64,000 nt of DNA from Miscanthus floridulus (GCF_019320115.1 NC_089584.1:74493533-74557532), one strand, 5' to 3'; counted from the first letter of the stretch, positions 33,843-45,840 are shown. The notes: generated by a model from the letters alone, not told the origin. Made by a program: numbers and translations.

Positions 33843-34925
33843 TCATGGGAAGAAACGTATAAGGTGCTCTATGTGCCAGGAGTTGGGAACATCGAGTCCA
33901 TCTAGGTCACATAAACGATAAGACCCTGGTCGAGTGACACCTTTTACGATGTAAGGGCCCTCCCATGGTGAAGACAGCTTATGAAGCCCTTCGGTTTTTT
34001 GTTTCCGTTGTAAGACAAGGTCGCCGATCATGAACAAACGACCTTTGATGTTACGGTTGTAATACCTCCACAGACCTTCGAGGTACTTGGTTGTGCGAAC
34101 ACAAGTAATCAGATGTTCTTCCTTGGCCCGATCAATGTCTTCTGTCCGAATAGCTACGGCTTGGTCTTCATCATAGTTTTCTACTCTGGGTGCTTGGAAT
34201 GCAATATCCGCTGGAAGTATGGCCTCTGAGCCGTAGACCATAAAATATGGAGATACGCTGGTACTGCGACTAGCTTGAGTGCGCAGTCCCCAGACCACAG
34301 CTGGTAGTTCTTTGAGCCATCTGCCCAGGTGCTTCTCTTCTTTCTGATAGAGCCTTTTCTTGAGGGCGTCGAGGATCATACCATTAGCTCGCTCAACCTA
34401 ACCGTTAGCTCTAGGGTGAGCGACGGAAACGTATTTAATAGAGATGCACCTGTCCTCGCAGAAGTCCCAAAAATGATGGCTGGTAAAAGTTGTCCCGAGG
34501 TTGGTGATGATGCTGTTCGAGAGACCGAATCTGTGTACGATGTCCTCAAAGAGCTCGACTGCTTTTTTAGCAGTAGCTGCGACGAGTGGTTTGTATTCGA
34601 TCCACTTGGAGAACTTATCGATGGCGATGTACACGTACCGGAAACCTCCTGGCACAGGTTTGAAAGGCCCGATCATATGCAGTCCCCAGCATGCGAATGG
34701 CCAGGAAGCTGGAATGGTTTGTAATTCTTGTGCCGGCACATGTATTTGCTTGGCAAAAAATTGACATCCCTCACATCGTCGGACGAGATCTTCTACATCG
34801 GTAATGGCCATGGGCCAATAGAAACCTGCTCGGAAAGCTTTGCCGACCAGTGTTCTCGAAGCCACATGATTGCCACAGGAGCCAGAGTGAATTTCAGATA
34901 ATAGCTTCACGCCGTCGTCTTGGAT
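33843..34925 (-). pseudogene. Integrase of E, two catalytic Asp lost
   Basis: Read from 34910: zinc-binding segment with HSGSCGNH and CEGCQ, then the core. The first catalytic Asp, expected in WGLDMIGPF, is His (WGLHMIGPF, near 34675). The second, expected in ITDNG, is Asn (SIITNLG, near 34500). The third is present in VERANG after a TAG (near 34398) that replaces Gln. From 34379 to 33843 the C-terminus is open: GRWLKELPAVVWGLRTQ, YFMVYGSEAILP, GDLVLQRKQ and WEGPYIVKGV. The element could not integrate itself. Confidence 0.9.
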
Positions 34926-35590
34926 GATGCATTTCTACAGTATCCCCTCCTTGGCACTTTTCCTCATCAGGCTACCGTCTACCAACACGTAGTGCTTACT
35001 TCGGCGAATTAGCCATTCGGTTTTGATTTTGTCGGTGGGTACTTCGCTATTGGAGAGGTACTTGATGAACTGTTCTCTCCAATCATCGAGCTGCGAGGGT
35101 ATTGTGAGCACCAACTGCTCGGTAGGGGGTACTTCTACAACTTCCTTGTCTTCCTTAATGGATGGTGTCAAGAGGTCCTGAACGAAGATCCCCATCGGAG
35201 CCGTGGTATGAGAAGATCCTATCTTTGATAGTTGGTCGGCTATTTGGTTTTGATCCCGTACTACGTGGTGGTACTCAATGCCGTAGAATTTTCCTTCCAG
35301 CTTCCTGATTTCAACGCACTAAGTGTCCATCTTCTCACTGGAACAGGACCAACCTTTATTGAGTTGATTGATGACCAGCGTGGAATCCCCGTATACCATA
35401 AGGCATTTGACGCCGAGCTCGACGGCTATATGGAGGCCGTGGAGACATGCTTCGTATTCCGCGGCGTTGTTAGAGACCAAGAAGTGTATGCAAAGAATGT
35501 ATCGGAGTTTATCCTATGTTGGTGTGATGAACATAATGCCCGCACCGGCTCCATTAATATTAAGGGCGTTGTCGAAGTACATCACCTAGT
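34926..35590 (-). pseudogene. Second (archaeal-type) RNase H and linker of E
   Basis: Downstream of the RT-linked RNase H comes a further RNase H: MYFDNALNINGAGAG (Asp present, the following Gly replaced by Asn), VSNNAAEYEACLHGL (Glu), VYGDSTLVINQ (Asp) and DQNQIADQLSK (Asp). All four acidic positions are visible. It is followed by a linker (TIPSQLDDWREQFIKYL) to integrase. A second, archaeal-type RNase H is a known acquisition of Tat elements. TAGs interrupt near 35320 and 35530. Confidence 0.8.
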
Positions 35591-36020
35591 GCTCGGGGCA
35601 AGTGGCAGCGACGGGTTCTTGGATTTTGGTCCACTCCGCTATGAAATCGGCGAGCGCCTGTGACTTTATGGTCGGCCTGCTTCTGAAGTCAATGGAGTAG
35701 GTGCCGAGCTCAACAGCCCACTTGATGATACGACCATTGGCCTCTTTATTTTGCAGAATGTCTCCTAGAGGGAACTCGATGACCACGGTGATCTTGTAGT
35801 ATTCGAAGTAATGTCGGAGCTTGCGTGAGGTGATTAAGATTGCATATAATAGCTTTTGCACCTGAGGATAGCGAGTTTTGGGCTCATTAAGTACCTCGCT
35901 GATGAAATAGACCAGACGCTATACCCTATAGGCGTGTCCAGTTTCCTCGCGTTCGACGACAATAGCCGTACTGACAACTCGAGAAGTGGCGGCGATGTAA
36001 ACCAGCAGAGTTTCATATAG
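35586..36020 (-). pseudogene. RT-linked RNase H of E, frameshifted
   Basis: Recognisable as [78 protein letters not shown] and [21 protein letters not shown]. This first RNase H has lost recognisable catalytic spacing, as usual in Tat elements, where it acts as a tether. A TAG lies near 35920 in the arginine-valine stretch. Confidence 0.75.
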
Positions 36021-36870
36021 TCATGGCGCTATCATGATTGGAGGTTTTGTTAAAAACAATTTGAGCTGCTCAAAAGCTGTGTCTGCCTCCTCTGACCAAG
36101 AAAAAAGCTCAGAGGCCTTGAGAAGCTTGAAGAAAGGCAGCCCTTTTTCACCAAGGTGCGAGATAAATCGGCTTAATGCAGCCATGCAGCCTGTGAGCTT
36201 CTGTATATCCTTGACACACGTTGGCCGTTTCATGTTGGTGATGGTGGAGACTTTGTCGGGGTTTGGTTCGATGCCCCGAGCGCTGACGATGTAGCCGAGC
36301 AGGATACCGGATGGAACTCCAAAGATGCACTTTGAAGGGTTCAGCTTCCATCGGTATTTGCTTAGGTTGGAGAAAGTTTCTTCAAGGTCGGAGATAAGAT
36401 TGTCGGCGGTTCTAGTCTTGACGACCACGTCGTCGATGTAGGCTTCAACGTTGTGGCCGATCTATTGGTCGAGGCACGTCTAGATAGCCCTTTGGTAGGT
36501 TGTGCCGGCGTTCTTTAGTCCGAAGGACATAGTGGTGTAACAATATGCACTGAAAGGTGTAATGAACGATGTTTTAACCTGGTCTTCCTCCTTGAGGGAG
36601 ATCTGGTGGTAGCCTAAGTAACAGTCGAGAAAGGAGAGCAACTCGCAGCCAGCAGTGGAGTCGACAACCTCGTCTATCCGAGGCAAGCCGAAGGGGTCTT
36701 TAGGGCAGTGTTTGTTAAGATCAGTATAATCAACACACATTCTCCATTCTTTATTCTTTTTCTTAACAAGAATAGGATTAGCTAACCAATCTAGATGATA
36801 CACTTCTTTTATAAATCCAGTAGCTAAAAGCTGTTTTATTTATACCCTAATTGCCTCCTTTTTGTCCGGT
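36021..36870 (-). pseudogene. Reverse transcriptase of E
   Basis: Read from 36803: LDWLANPILVKKK, CVDYTDLNKHCPKD, LPRIDEVVDSTAGCELLSFLD, GYHQISLKEEDQ and FGLKNAGTTYQ, then a stop near 36480. The next segment has the intact catalytic box in EAYIDDVVVK (about 36425-36450) and continues with GYIVSARGIEPNP and LTGCMAALSRFISHLGEKG. The key Asp pair is present. Only a few stops separate the parts, so this RT is better preserved than the integrase. Confidence 0.88.
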
Positions 36871-36899
36871 GTGAATCGTCGAAGTTTCTGCTTGATCGG

Positions 36900-37660
36900 C
36901 TTAGCGGTCGGCGAGACATTCAAGGAGTGCTCGATCTTCTCCCGTGGTACCCCCGGCATGTCTGCAGGTTTCCAAGCAAACACATTGGCGTTGGCACGTA
37001 GGAAGGAGACGAGCATGCTTTCCTATTTGGGGTCAAGGTGAGCCCCAATTTTCAATGTCTTGGAAGGGTCGTCGAGGCCGAGGCCGATCTCCTTGACTTC
37101 CTTGGACTTGGCGAAGGCTCGGGGAGGCTGTGGGATCTCCATGTCGTTTGCAGATGTGGTCTTGGCTTCGGCGACCACGCTAGCCATTTGGATGGAGAGG
37201 TCGGTGGCTTCGGTGAGAGCGAGACTTTCCGTCTCATAGGCATAGGCGACGAAGAGGTTGGCCCACAGAGATAGGACTCTAGCAGGCGAAGGCATCTTCA
37301 ACACCAGATACACATAGTGTGGAATGGCCATGAACTTGGTCAAAGCCGGGCGCCCTAGTATGGCATGGTAGGCGGTGTCGAAGTCGGCGACATAAAAGTT
37401 GATATGCTCCACTCTGTAGTTGGTTGCCATGCTGAACTGTACTGGTAGGGTAATTTCCCCCAGTGGTCTGGATGCCCTGCCGGGCACCACACCCCAAAAG
37501 GAGGAGTCTAAAGGCGTGAGGTCTGTTGTCCTGAGTCCGAGCTCCCTTAGGGCCCCAGCGAAGAGTAGATTCAAAGCGCTCCCACCGTCGATGAGGACTT
37601 TCCTGAAGAGCACCTTCTGAATAGTCATGTCAAGGATGAGGGGAAAACGCCCTGTGTAGG
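36900..37660 (-). pseudogene. Protease and pre-RT linker of E
   Basis: 201 codons open from 37628. The active-site segment is VLIDGGSALNLLF (Asp-Gly-Gly, the form normal for Tat elements), followed by FYVADFDTAYHAILGRPALTKFMAIPHY. The linker continues through ETESLALTEATDLS toward the RT start. I see no substitution at the active site. Confidence 0.85.
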
Positions 37661-37679
37661 GTATGTCTACCCACTAGTC

Positions 37680-40110
37680 GGCCTTGCTGAAGGTGATGGA
37701 GATTTCGGACCACGGGCGATAGCTGGGGTTGGCAGTAGTTTCTTCTGAAGCTATGGCGAGCACTCGTCACGCGGCGAGCTTCCGTTCCCTTCTGCTTTCG
37801 TTGGAGGCAAGACCCCCGAAGATGGTGGCGACCACCTTGTCATGGTCCTAGAAGGCGTTATTATTATCCCCTGGTGGTTGGCATCCTCCGTTCCCACCAT
37901 TGTCGTCGTTGTACTTTTTCTCCTGGAATTCCTTAGCCAAACCAAGGCAATCTTTCATCTTGTGTTTGGCGTTCCTGTGCAGGGGGCACAGACCGTCCAG
38001 AATCTTCTTGTACTGCTCATCGTAGTTACGCTTTGCGCGTGGCTCATTAACGTTGGCGACAAAGTGATCTGGTCAGCGGTGGTGATTCTGACTAGGTTTG
38101 AATCCATCTGGCCGATCATGTCCGCTGTCCCGGTGGAAACTACGGTCGTCGTAGCGGTGATCATTGTACTATCGGTTGTCATTGTGGTTGTCGTGGCGGT
38201 GAACGTTGTGCTGTCAGTCATTGTTGCAGTCGTCATGGTGGTGAGATGGGCGATTAGTGCCCGTGTCTTCGTTAAAATGCACCTCCGCTTCCTCGGCGTT
38301 GGCGTATTGATTGGCGGTTGTGATCATCTCACCGATGCCGGTGGGTGGCTTTCTATTGAACTTAGAACAGAGTTCTCTATGATGAAGTCCTCGGATGAAG
38401 GCGGTGATGACTTCGGCCTCCGTGATGTTGGGAATAGAATTCATCATCTCGGAGAAGCGTCTGATGTAGCTACGGAGTAGTTTGGACGGCTTTTGGTTGA
38501 TGCGGTTGAGATCATGCTTGGTGCCCGGCCGCCTGCATGTGGCCATGTAGTTGTCGGTGAAGACTCTCTTCAGATCTTCCCAAGAGCCGATGGAGTCCGG
38601 GGCAAGGCTTGTGAACTAGCTCATGGTGGCTGGCGTGAGCATGATAGGGAGATAGCTTGCCATGACGTTGGTGTCTCCTCCGGTGGCTCGGACGGCGGTG
38701 GCGTAAGCCTGCAGCCACTGAGTTGGGTTCATCCTTCCTTCATAGGGCTCGACTCTAGTGATTTTGAAACCACGAGGCCACTAGAGCATTCAGAGTGCCC
38801 TAGTGAATGCAGGGGGCCCTTTCGGGCTATCAGGACCAACATCAGCAGTGTTGCTAGTGACGATCGGGTCCAAAGATGAGTCCGGGTTGCCGTATTCCTG
38901 CTCGTACTCCTGGCGACATCGTACTTCATCTTCATGCCGCCCAAAACATCATTGGTCGATACGCCGTCGTGCGTCCCAAAGATTGCTGAGGTGCACTCGG
39001 GCATCCTGTTCGACCTCTTGGTCGTGCTGGCGATGATGCTCGGCGCGGTGGCCTCCAACTTCCCCCTGGGGAGGTGGTGACTGGTCGGTGAAGCGGCTTT
39101 GACTGGGGCGGCGATTGGATCTAGGATCAACTGATCGGCGGATCACGCTTGTGGAGCACGAAGGTCTCTGAACTTCTCGAATCTCATTAACTTGACAGTG
39201 TGCCGCTTTAAGCATGGCGGTGACCTTGGCAAGCTTGGGCGTCTGCGGGAGGTGAGCGAGTTCATTGGCGGCCACGACCAAATTAGCGCTCGGAGTCTTG
39301 AAAACATCGTGGCCGTCAACGTGGAGGAATTCTTCATTGAGGTTGCGATGAAGGGGCCTTCCTTGTGAATCGATCTGGTTATCACGAGCAGCCTCAGCCA
39401 TCGCGATGGCGCGTTCGTTATCATGCCGTTGCACGTGGTTGGCATTCCTGTTTTCACGGGCGGCGCGTTCCTCGTCTGTTTCGCTGTTCCGAGGGGCTAT
39501 CGATACTGACATTGAAAATCATGCCACCCCAGAAAGGCAGGAGAGGAGGTTGCTTGGTGAAGGTCTCGGTGAGGGGCTCAGTGGATCCTTGAGATTCGGA
39601 GTCTGGATTTTCCTCGAGGATAGTTTGGAGAGATGCTCCGACATCCTGGCTGGCATGCAGCATGTTGACGGTTGGTGGAAATTGGTCGGTGAGTTGGTCG
39701 ATGAATTTGCCCCTCAGGGCGTCCTGATATGTAGTTGTGGTGTTGGCGAGCCCGAAAGGTAGGGCAGTGGGCCCTGGAGTCTGCCAAGCATTGATCGTTG
39801 ACAGATCGGGATCGGACGGTGCTCGGTGCTGAACAAGGGTGTCTAGAGCCGACTCAGCAATGGAGAGGCAATCAGCGAGTTTTAGGTCGACCTGATCGAT
39901 AGATTCGATCAGATCATCATTGTTGACATGCCTCCTCTGGTAGCAAGGAAGCGAGTAGTGGGTGGCTGATGGAGCCAACCTCGGAAGTGGTTCCGAGATT
40001 GGATCTGCAGTTGCAGATGCGAGGGTGGTCGGTGCAGAGCCGATCTGCACCGGCTCGAGAAGCTCTCCAACTCTGTCGACGTTGATGACCCACGTGATGG
40101 ATCTAACCAT
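37680..40110 (-). pseudogene. gag of E, several frameshifts
   Basis: From 40110: a 218-codon N-terminal part (RRHVNNDDLIESID, LADCLSIAESALDTL), then in a new frame from 39512 a charged region with ETDEERAARENRNA and KVTAMLKAAH. The capsid region near 38940-38480 contains KHDLNRINQKPSKLLRSYIRRF and the segment ending FIRGLHHRELCSKFNRKPP. The zinc knuckle near 37960 is partly kept (Cys, His and Cys visible around HKMKDC). The plus-strand frame at 37842-38480 is a shadow of this region. Confidence 0.8.
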
Positions 40111-40189
40111 GAAGATCTGGCCGGGCTATGGGAGGGACGAAGAGCCTACGGAAAAAACCATCTTGTTCGATAAGGAAACAGCATGCACA

Positions 40190-40207
40190 CCCCTACCTGG
40201 CGTGCCA
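40190..40207 (-). other. Primer-binding site of E
   Basis: TGGCACGCCAGGTAGGGG on the minus strand, two bases inside the 5' LTR end. The identical 18 bases serve element H. Confidence 0.8.
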
Positions 40208-40209
40208 AC

Positions 40210-40681
40210 TGTCGATAGAATATCATCGGCAGTCCACCGAGGGGCACCCCGCGATGGTAGATTGATCGGTAGAGGAGCGTGTAATCGAGAACAAGAAGGC
40301 AACAGAGACACACGAGTTATACAGGTTCAGGCCATTGGTACGACGTAATACCTTACTCCTGTGGTCTGTTGATTTGCATTAGCTATCGTATGATTTGCTG
40401 TGAATTCGTAGGGGGGCCCTGCCCGCCTTATATGGTCCGGGGGCAAGGTTACAAGTCGGTTAGATCTGAGAGATAACCGAAAAGTAATAACAGATTACAA
40501 GAAACATGGGATCGTATATATCCTATCAGATCTTGTAACATCTTTAGGATATCCTCTCCGTGCCTTGCGGGGGTCGCCGAACAGAATCATGCCCTGTAAG
40601 GCTCCTTCTTGCGGGCTGGACCGCCCCTGGAGGCATAGCCCATGTGACCTACCATGGGTATCCGGGGTCATACCCCCCATA
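40210..40681 (-). repeat. 5' LTR of E
   Basis: 472 bp. The plus-strand end reads CCCATA; the sense-strand start is therefore TATG rather than TGTG, a change of the terminal dinucleotide. Confidence 0.93.
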
Positions 40682-40686
40682 GTACA
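40682..40686. repeat. Target-site duplication of E, right copy (GTACA)
   Basis: Identical to 28243-28247; F LTR sequence (AGAGGTCAGTCGGGCTCTGG) follows. Confidence 0.93.
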
Positions 40687-41723
40687 AGAGGTCAGTCGGG
40701 CTCTGGTCAGAGGGGCCGAGAGTGACAGGAGCTCCGCTTGCGCTATGTGTTCCAGCGTGTGCTTATGCTTTGAACCTGGCGGTTCTGTTGTTGTGAACTA
40801 GTGAACTTGATCGATCTAAATCAACTTACCTGTTGGAAGAGAGCGCACCCTGTTTTATAGATAAAGGGGATGGCCTTACAAGTGAGAGGGAGAGAGTACG
40901 TTTGCTGCTAAGTCTTGTTGCCCACGCCGGCAGGTATAAGATGATGGTAGGCGCCCACAATACTGTCATATGTCAGATGCACATGGGAGGTTGCATTGAC
41001 TTCTTCAGGTATGGCAGATGTTGACACCTGCTATACTATTGATGCTAGGAGACATGTGAGGAGTTTTATCGTGTTCACCTGGTAAGATAAATGTCGGTGC
41101 CCACAACACTGTTGATGCCTAGAGGCATGTGGGGGGAACCTTACCGTATTTGTCTAGTATTGGAGTTTGATGGTGCCCACAACACTGTACGGGAAATGTC
41201 AGTGCCTACAACATTGCTTGGGTTCTGTCATGTCAGAGAGGTCACATGGTACTGTTTTGTAGGCATATAGGGTATGATCCTCGATATTGCAGTTGACTTG
41301 AGTGTGTTGCCTTACTTTCTCTGTTTGTTTCCTAGTCCCTATCGAGCGGGTGTCCCCAGTCGGTTGGTCCTTGTTGGCTCTAATTATGATAGCCGGAGAT
41401 GAGCTATAACCAGGGGTTCAGCGCATCCCCGGTTGGAGTTGGAAGTGGTGTTTGGCTAGGACTTCTGGTTGGAGAGGCCATCCGGAGGTGGGCTGGAGAC
41501 CGAAGCGAGCGCTCCGGTCAGAGAGGTGGGCTAGAGTCGAAAGCGGGCGCCATTCCTCCTCGGCTAGGCCTTTCGGTCAGAGATTGGGTCGTCCTTCTAG
41601 CCTGTCATTTAGGTTATTTTGGCTAGCCCATGAGTTGTGCATTGCTCATAATGTTGTCTATTGGGCCAAACTTTTGTTGAGAAGCCGATCTATGAGGGAC
41701 CCTGGGTTTAAGAACCCCATAGG

Positions 41724-41960
41724 AGCCCCTGAGCCCCCGGGCGATTCAGGCAGAATCATTTGGGAGATTTTTGTCTCAATGGTGGGTGCACCTGAGCGCA
41801 CCCGCGTGTATAGCCCCTGAGCCCTCGGGTGATTCGGGTAGAATTGTCTGGGAGGTTTTTTCATGTTGCCAACGTGGGAGGTTTTTGTTTTTTAGTGCGT
41901 GTGCGCGAGCGCACCCATGGGTGTAGCCCCTAGGTGATTCAGGCAGGATCGCCTGGGGGT
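41724..41960. repeat. Degenerate tandem repeat beside the F 3' LTR
   Basis: Three imperfect units each begin with CCCCTGAGCC(C)(C/T)CGGG or a shortened form and contain GATTCAGGCAGAATC-like sequence. The minus strand is purine-rich next to the LTR and probably includes the polypurine tract of F. Confidence 0.6.
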
Positions 41961-42002
41961 TTTGTCAGTGGGCATGTGTGCGTGTATTTTAGCTAAGGTA
42001 GT

Positions 42003-42378
42003 TTAGTTTAGGGATCGAACGAGATGGATCTCGTGGATCCTGGCGTCGGAGCGTGCCATGGGATCGGGTGAGTCAGAGTCATGGATCCTGGCATTGGTGC
42101 AGCCCACGCAGCTGAGGCGGTTAGTTTAGGGATCGGGCAAGGTGGAGCTCGCAGATCCTAGCGTCGGTGCAGCCCATGCAGCCAAGGCAGTTAGTTTAGG
42201 GATCGGGCGAGGCAAAGCTCATGGATCCTAGCGTTGGTGCAGCCCACTTAGCCAAGGCATTTAGTTTAGGGATCGGACATGACAGAGCTCACGGATCCTG
42301 GCATCGGTGTGTGCCGTGGGATCGGGTGAGTCGGAGTCATGGATCCTAGCGTAGGTGTAGCCCACACAGCCAAGGTAG
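42003..42378. repeat. Composite tandem array in F (118, 70, 70 and 118 bp)
   Basis: Four units begin TTAGTTTAGGGATCG at 42003, 42121, 42191 and 42261. The outer two carry the same extra 48 bp (containing GATCGGGTGAGTC) that the inner two lack. A fifth truncated start is at 42379. The region is non-coding. Confidence 0.88.
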
Positions 42379-44037
42379 TTAGTTTTAGGTGTCTTTGAGC
42401 CCCTGAGCCCCGTTTAGGCTTAGTAGGGGTCAGTTCAAGTTTTGTGTGTTACCCCGTCCTAGTTTCTCACAATCGGAGGGCTGAGTTTTGTCACTTGCCT
42501 CAATCGCTCGGGCTCAAGTGATGCGCTCGGTGAGCTCACTAATGGGTATGATCGAGTGGAATCCAGGTCCGTCATTCATGACGGTGTCGGCATAGCCCTC
42601 TTGTGATATTCCACTGCTCCTTTACCTACAACCCAGTAGATGTCTGGGTCATTCCGGAGACCAACCCAGGTGGCCCACTGCCCTCCCCTCGATGGAGATT
42701 CTATGGGTTTGGTGAGAGGTTTAGGATCAAATGAGAAGGTTGAGATGACCATGTTTGCTTTGGTGCAGACTGGGTGAGGGCCGCACGGGGCTCATCTACG
42801 TTTTCTCCCCTAGCTCTATTTGACACGAGGCAGCCTTGAGCCCTTCGTGGGTCGGCCTTCGAGCCCCGGTCGATCATTTCTCATGTTGAATGAGGCAACT
42901 GTCGCTTCATGATGCAACACAGAGCGTTGTGATGCATTTAGCTACATGCACGATGCCTTAGTTCCTGAGCCCTCAGGCGATTTAGGGCCCGAATCATTTG
43001 GGGTCATGGGCATATGGAATGAATCATGTATGAATGTATGAATGATTATATAAAGAAATAGCAGGGGTAGGTAGTGTTACCTTGATGACTCAAGTGATGG
43101 GGTTTTAAGAGCTCCAATCAGAAATGTCCAATCGGGACCCATGCTCGTCATTCATGATGGAGTTAGCATGGCCTACATGGGGCGTCCCTTTGCTCCTTAC
43201 CAGTCTCTCAGTGTTTTCCTGAGCTGTTCGATCAACTTAGGAAGCCTGATGGTCTCTCCTGGCGGAGATCCCATTGTTTGGGTTTTTCCAAGTCCCGCTA
43301 GGGAAGGCGGAGGGCCACCTACGTGTGGTGACACTTTGGTTTTTATGCCTGGCATGCAGTAGTGGTGGGCCATACCCAGGCCATGCCCTATCTGACCAGG
43401 CATCGTTCCATCAATCAGTGTGCATCCCATCGGTCAGGGTGTGTCCCATTGTTTCCCATTTGCATTGAATGGGGGAAGGGAGAGAGTTTTTCACTCTGAT
43501 CCTTTGCCCTTCTTCAGCTGTCATGTTTCCTCCTTAAATAGGGGGAGGGAGAGGGCTTCTCATCCTAGTTCTTATGCTTGTTCTCCAACTATTGCCTCTC
43601 CTTCTTGTTCCTCCTCACTGAGAGTGCCTTTGTGTCGCGACAGTTCCTAAGTGAGAGAGAGGGTAAGCGAGGGGGAGGACTCATAGATCCCTTCATGAAT
43701 CTAGAGCGCAATGTCGAGCTAGAGGCTGCTCGAGGCGGTGCTGGCCGTCTTTGTCTATGAAGGGACGGCTTCCGCTGAAGGAGGTGGTGCGCTGGATTCA
43801 TCTATGAGGCCTTTTTCAGGATGCAGCCGTGCGCGGATTCTTTCTAATGGACCTTCACCGGGTGAGCCTTGTCGGAGGGGAAGTTGCCTAGGATCATGCT
43901 GGTGGAGGGTTCTGTGCTTGCAGCTACTTAGGTTGGCCACTTCATAAAGTTTGATGAGATCTCTTCCAGCCATGGTGGTCATACCTCGATGGAAGCATCC
44001 TTGCCCAGGAGCTGCCTCAACTGCATGAGAAGGTTAG
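42379..44037. other. 3' non-coding part of F
   Basis: No pol sequence and no convincing long frame. It contains short phrases recurring in F (for example CCCCTGAGCCC). A plus-strand TATA-like TTAAATAG lies at 43534-43541, followed by a leader-like stretch. By analogy with E this could be where an antisense gene once began. Confidence 0.4.
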
Positions 44038-44267
44038 GAGCTCAATGCTCTTCTGCTGAGCATCTATGGGTGTGATGCCCTTGAGATACCCGTTGCGCTT
44101 GCCGAAGTCAAGGGAGTGAAACCGGGCAGGTCCCTTGAGGTGCCCGTTGCGCTCACCAAAGTTGAGGGAGCAGAACTGGGTGGGGCTCTTGCTGTGGTGG
44201 TTATGTCCGGCGCGTATGTTGTGGCCTCTCCTTTGGCATCAACCGATGCCGCCGAGTGGCCACAGTA
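44038..44267 (+). pseudogene. Possible relic of an antisense gene in F
   Basis: About 76 codons open on the plus strand without a start, ending with TAG after AEWPQ. Two adjacent 54-bp units (44078-44131 and 44132-44185) encode 18-residue repeats, [18 protein letters not shown] and [18 protein letters not shown], with largely conservative changes. Position (between integrase and 3' LTR) and orientation match the antisense gene of E, but I see no sequence similarity to it. Treat as tentative. Confidence 0.35.
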
Positions 44268-44779
44268 GTATTTGGAGTAGGAGTAGTTAGCAAATGTAAT
44301 CGTTAAGTTTGGGGGAGCCCCTGTGTGAACAATTTTTTGTATCAATGAATACATTAGTTCTGTTTTTGTGATAGAATCACTACCCATTCCTTGTTTTTTA
44401 TCCTAGCATTGCTTTGTTTTTATCCTTTCTTTTTTGTACCTGCCCATTCATTCCATAGGCTACAGCTTTTAAGAACCTAGGCATGGCCCACGGGGCTCGG
44501 CTACTCATAACCGTAGGTCATGCCGGTGTGCGTTCGGTTGGGAGTAAGAACAAAGTTACGTAGGGTAATCAAAAGAATGGAATGCCTTTTTGTTTGGGCA
44601 AAAAAAGTTTTACCATGTGATAGTAAAAAAGAGAGGTAGTGTTTAGTATTGTACCCTTATGGAGCCCCCGAGCGACCCAGGCTAAAAATGTTTGGGCTAG
44701 GGTGCTTTATAGGAGCAAGTGTTGACTAAAAAGCGGTAAGACCAAATTTAGGGGAAAATGACATAGCTGTTCAATGTTT

Positions 44780-45840
44780 CAAGTGTTGGTGAGAACGTTG
44801 CTGTTGTTGTCCTATTGGATTACTTCGGTCACCGTATAGGGTCCTTCCCATAGTGGAGAGAGTTTGTGTTTTTCCTTCATCAATTGGGTCCTCTAGAGCA
44901 CGAGATCACCGACTTCGTGGATTCTCCCCTGATCTTCCTTTCATGGTACCTATGGAGAGTTTGTTGGTAGCGAGCGAAGCTGATGATGGTCATCTCACAG
45001 GCCTCCTCGAGTAGGTCGACCGCATCTTGCTAAGCCTTCGTGGCTCGGTCATGGTCGAAAGCCTTCACTCTTGGGACATCATGGTCGAGGTCAGAAGGCA
45101 GCACTGCTTCAGCTCTGTAGGCCAAGAAGAAGGGCATGAACCTTGTGGATTGGTTTGGGGTCATTCTCAGGCTCCAGAGGATTGTCGGGACCTCTACAAC
45201 CCATCGCCCAGCGTACTTGTTGAGTCAGTCGAAGATGCGTGGCTTAAGTCCTTAGAGGACTATGCCATTAGCACGCTCGACCTGACCATTAGTACATGGG
45301 TGTCCGACCAAGGCCCAGTCGATCCTGATGCCATATCCATCACTGAAGTCTAGGAACTTCTTCCTGGTGAAGTTAGTCCCGTGGTTACTGATGATGCAGT
45401 TAGGAACACCGAATCAGTAGATGATGTCGAGGAAGAATTTGACCGCCTCTTTCGAGCAGATGTTAGTGATGGGCTTGGCCTCTATCCACTTGGTGAACTT
45501 GTCGACCACCACGAGTAGGTGAGTAAAGCAGCCCAAGCCTTTTTTGAGGGGTCCCACCATGTCGAGGCCCTAGACCACGAATGGCCAGGTTATGGGGATG
45601 GTTTGGAGCTCCTGTGCTGGCAAATGGGTTTATCGAGCATAGAACTGGCATCCTTCCACCTGCGGATGACCTCCTCTGCATATCATAGTGCGATGGGCTA
45701 GTAAAAACCTTGGTGAAAGGCTTTTATGACCAATCACCTTGGTGTCGCGTGATGTCCGTAGATTTCAGCATGGACCTCAAGGAGGAACTACTTCCCTCGG
45801 TCGGTTGAGATGCACTTCATGAGTATTCCTGATGGACTTC
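44780..45840 (-). pseudogene. Integrase of F, heavily broken
   Basis: Recognisable pieces in shifting frames: GHHATPR and QGFYWPIAL near the zinc-binding part, GLDMVGPL with the first catalytic Asp present (near 45570), WIEAKPI, then CIISNHG near 45395 where the second Asp is Asn. VERANG with the Glu follows near 45290, and LSPLWEGPY-type sequence of the C-terminus near 44860. Stops (mostly TAG) occur every few dozen codons. No active enzyme is possible. Confidence 0.82.

Larger units (their letters stand above)
28248..40681 (-). mobile_element. Element E: Tat-lineage Ty3/gypsy with antisense gene, minus strand
   Basis: 12,434 bp with both LTRs (473 and 472 bp), primer site, gag, protease, RT, two RNase H domains and integrase on the minus strand. 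A separate multi-exon gene on the plus strand lies between integrase and the 3' LTR. This layout (second RNase H, antisense ORF after pol) is characteristic of the Tat lineage of plant Ty3/gypsy elements. About 25 LTR differences by hand (5%), nearly all transitions. Confidence 0.93.
28035..41721 (-). repeat. 3' LTR of F, interrupted by E
   Basis: Plus-strand start TGTCAGTGCAGAAAG; it resumes after E and ends ...CCCATA at 41721. The last two bases are TA where the partner LTR has CA, one C-to-T change. Total LTR length without E is about 1.25 kb. Confidence 0.85.

Noticed and set aside
37842..38480. 212-codon plus-strand frame rich in Val and Ile
   Set aside because: It is the complement of the low-complexity end of E gag and zinc knuckle, which is coding on the minus strand.
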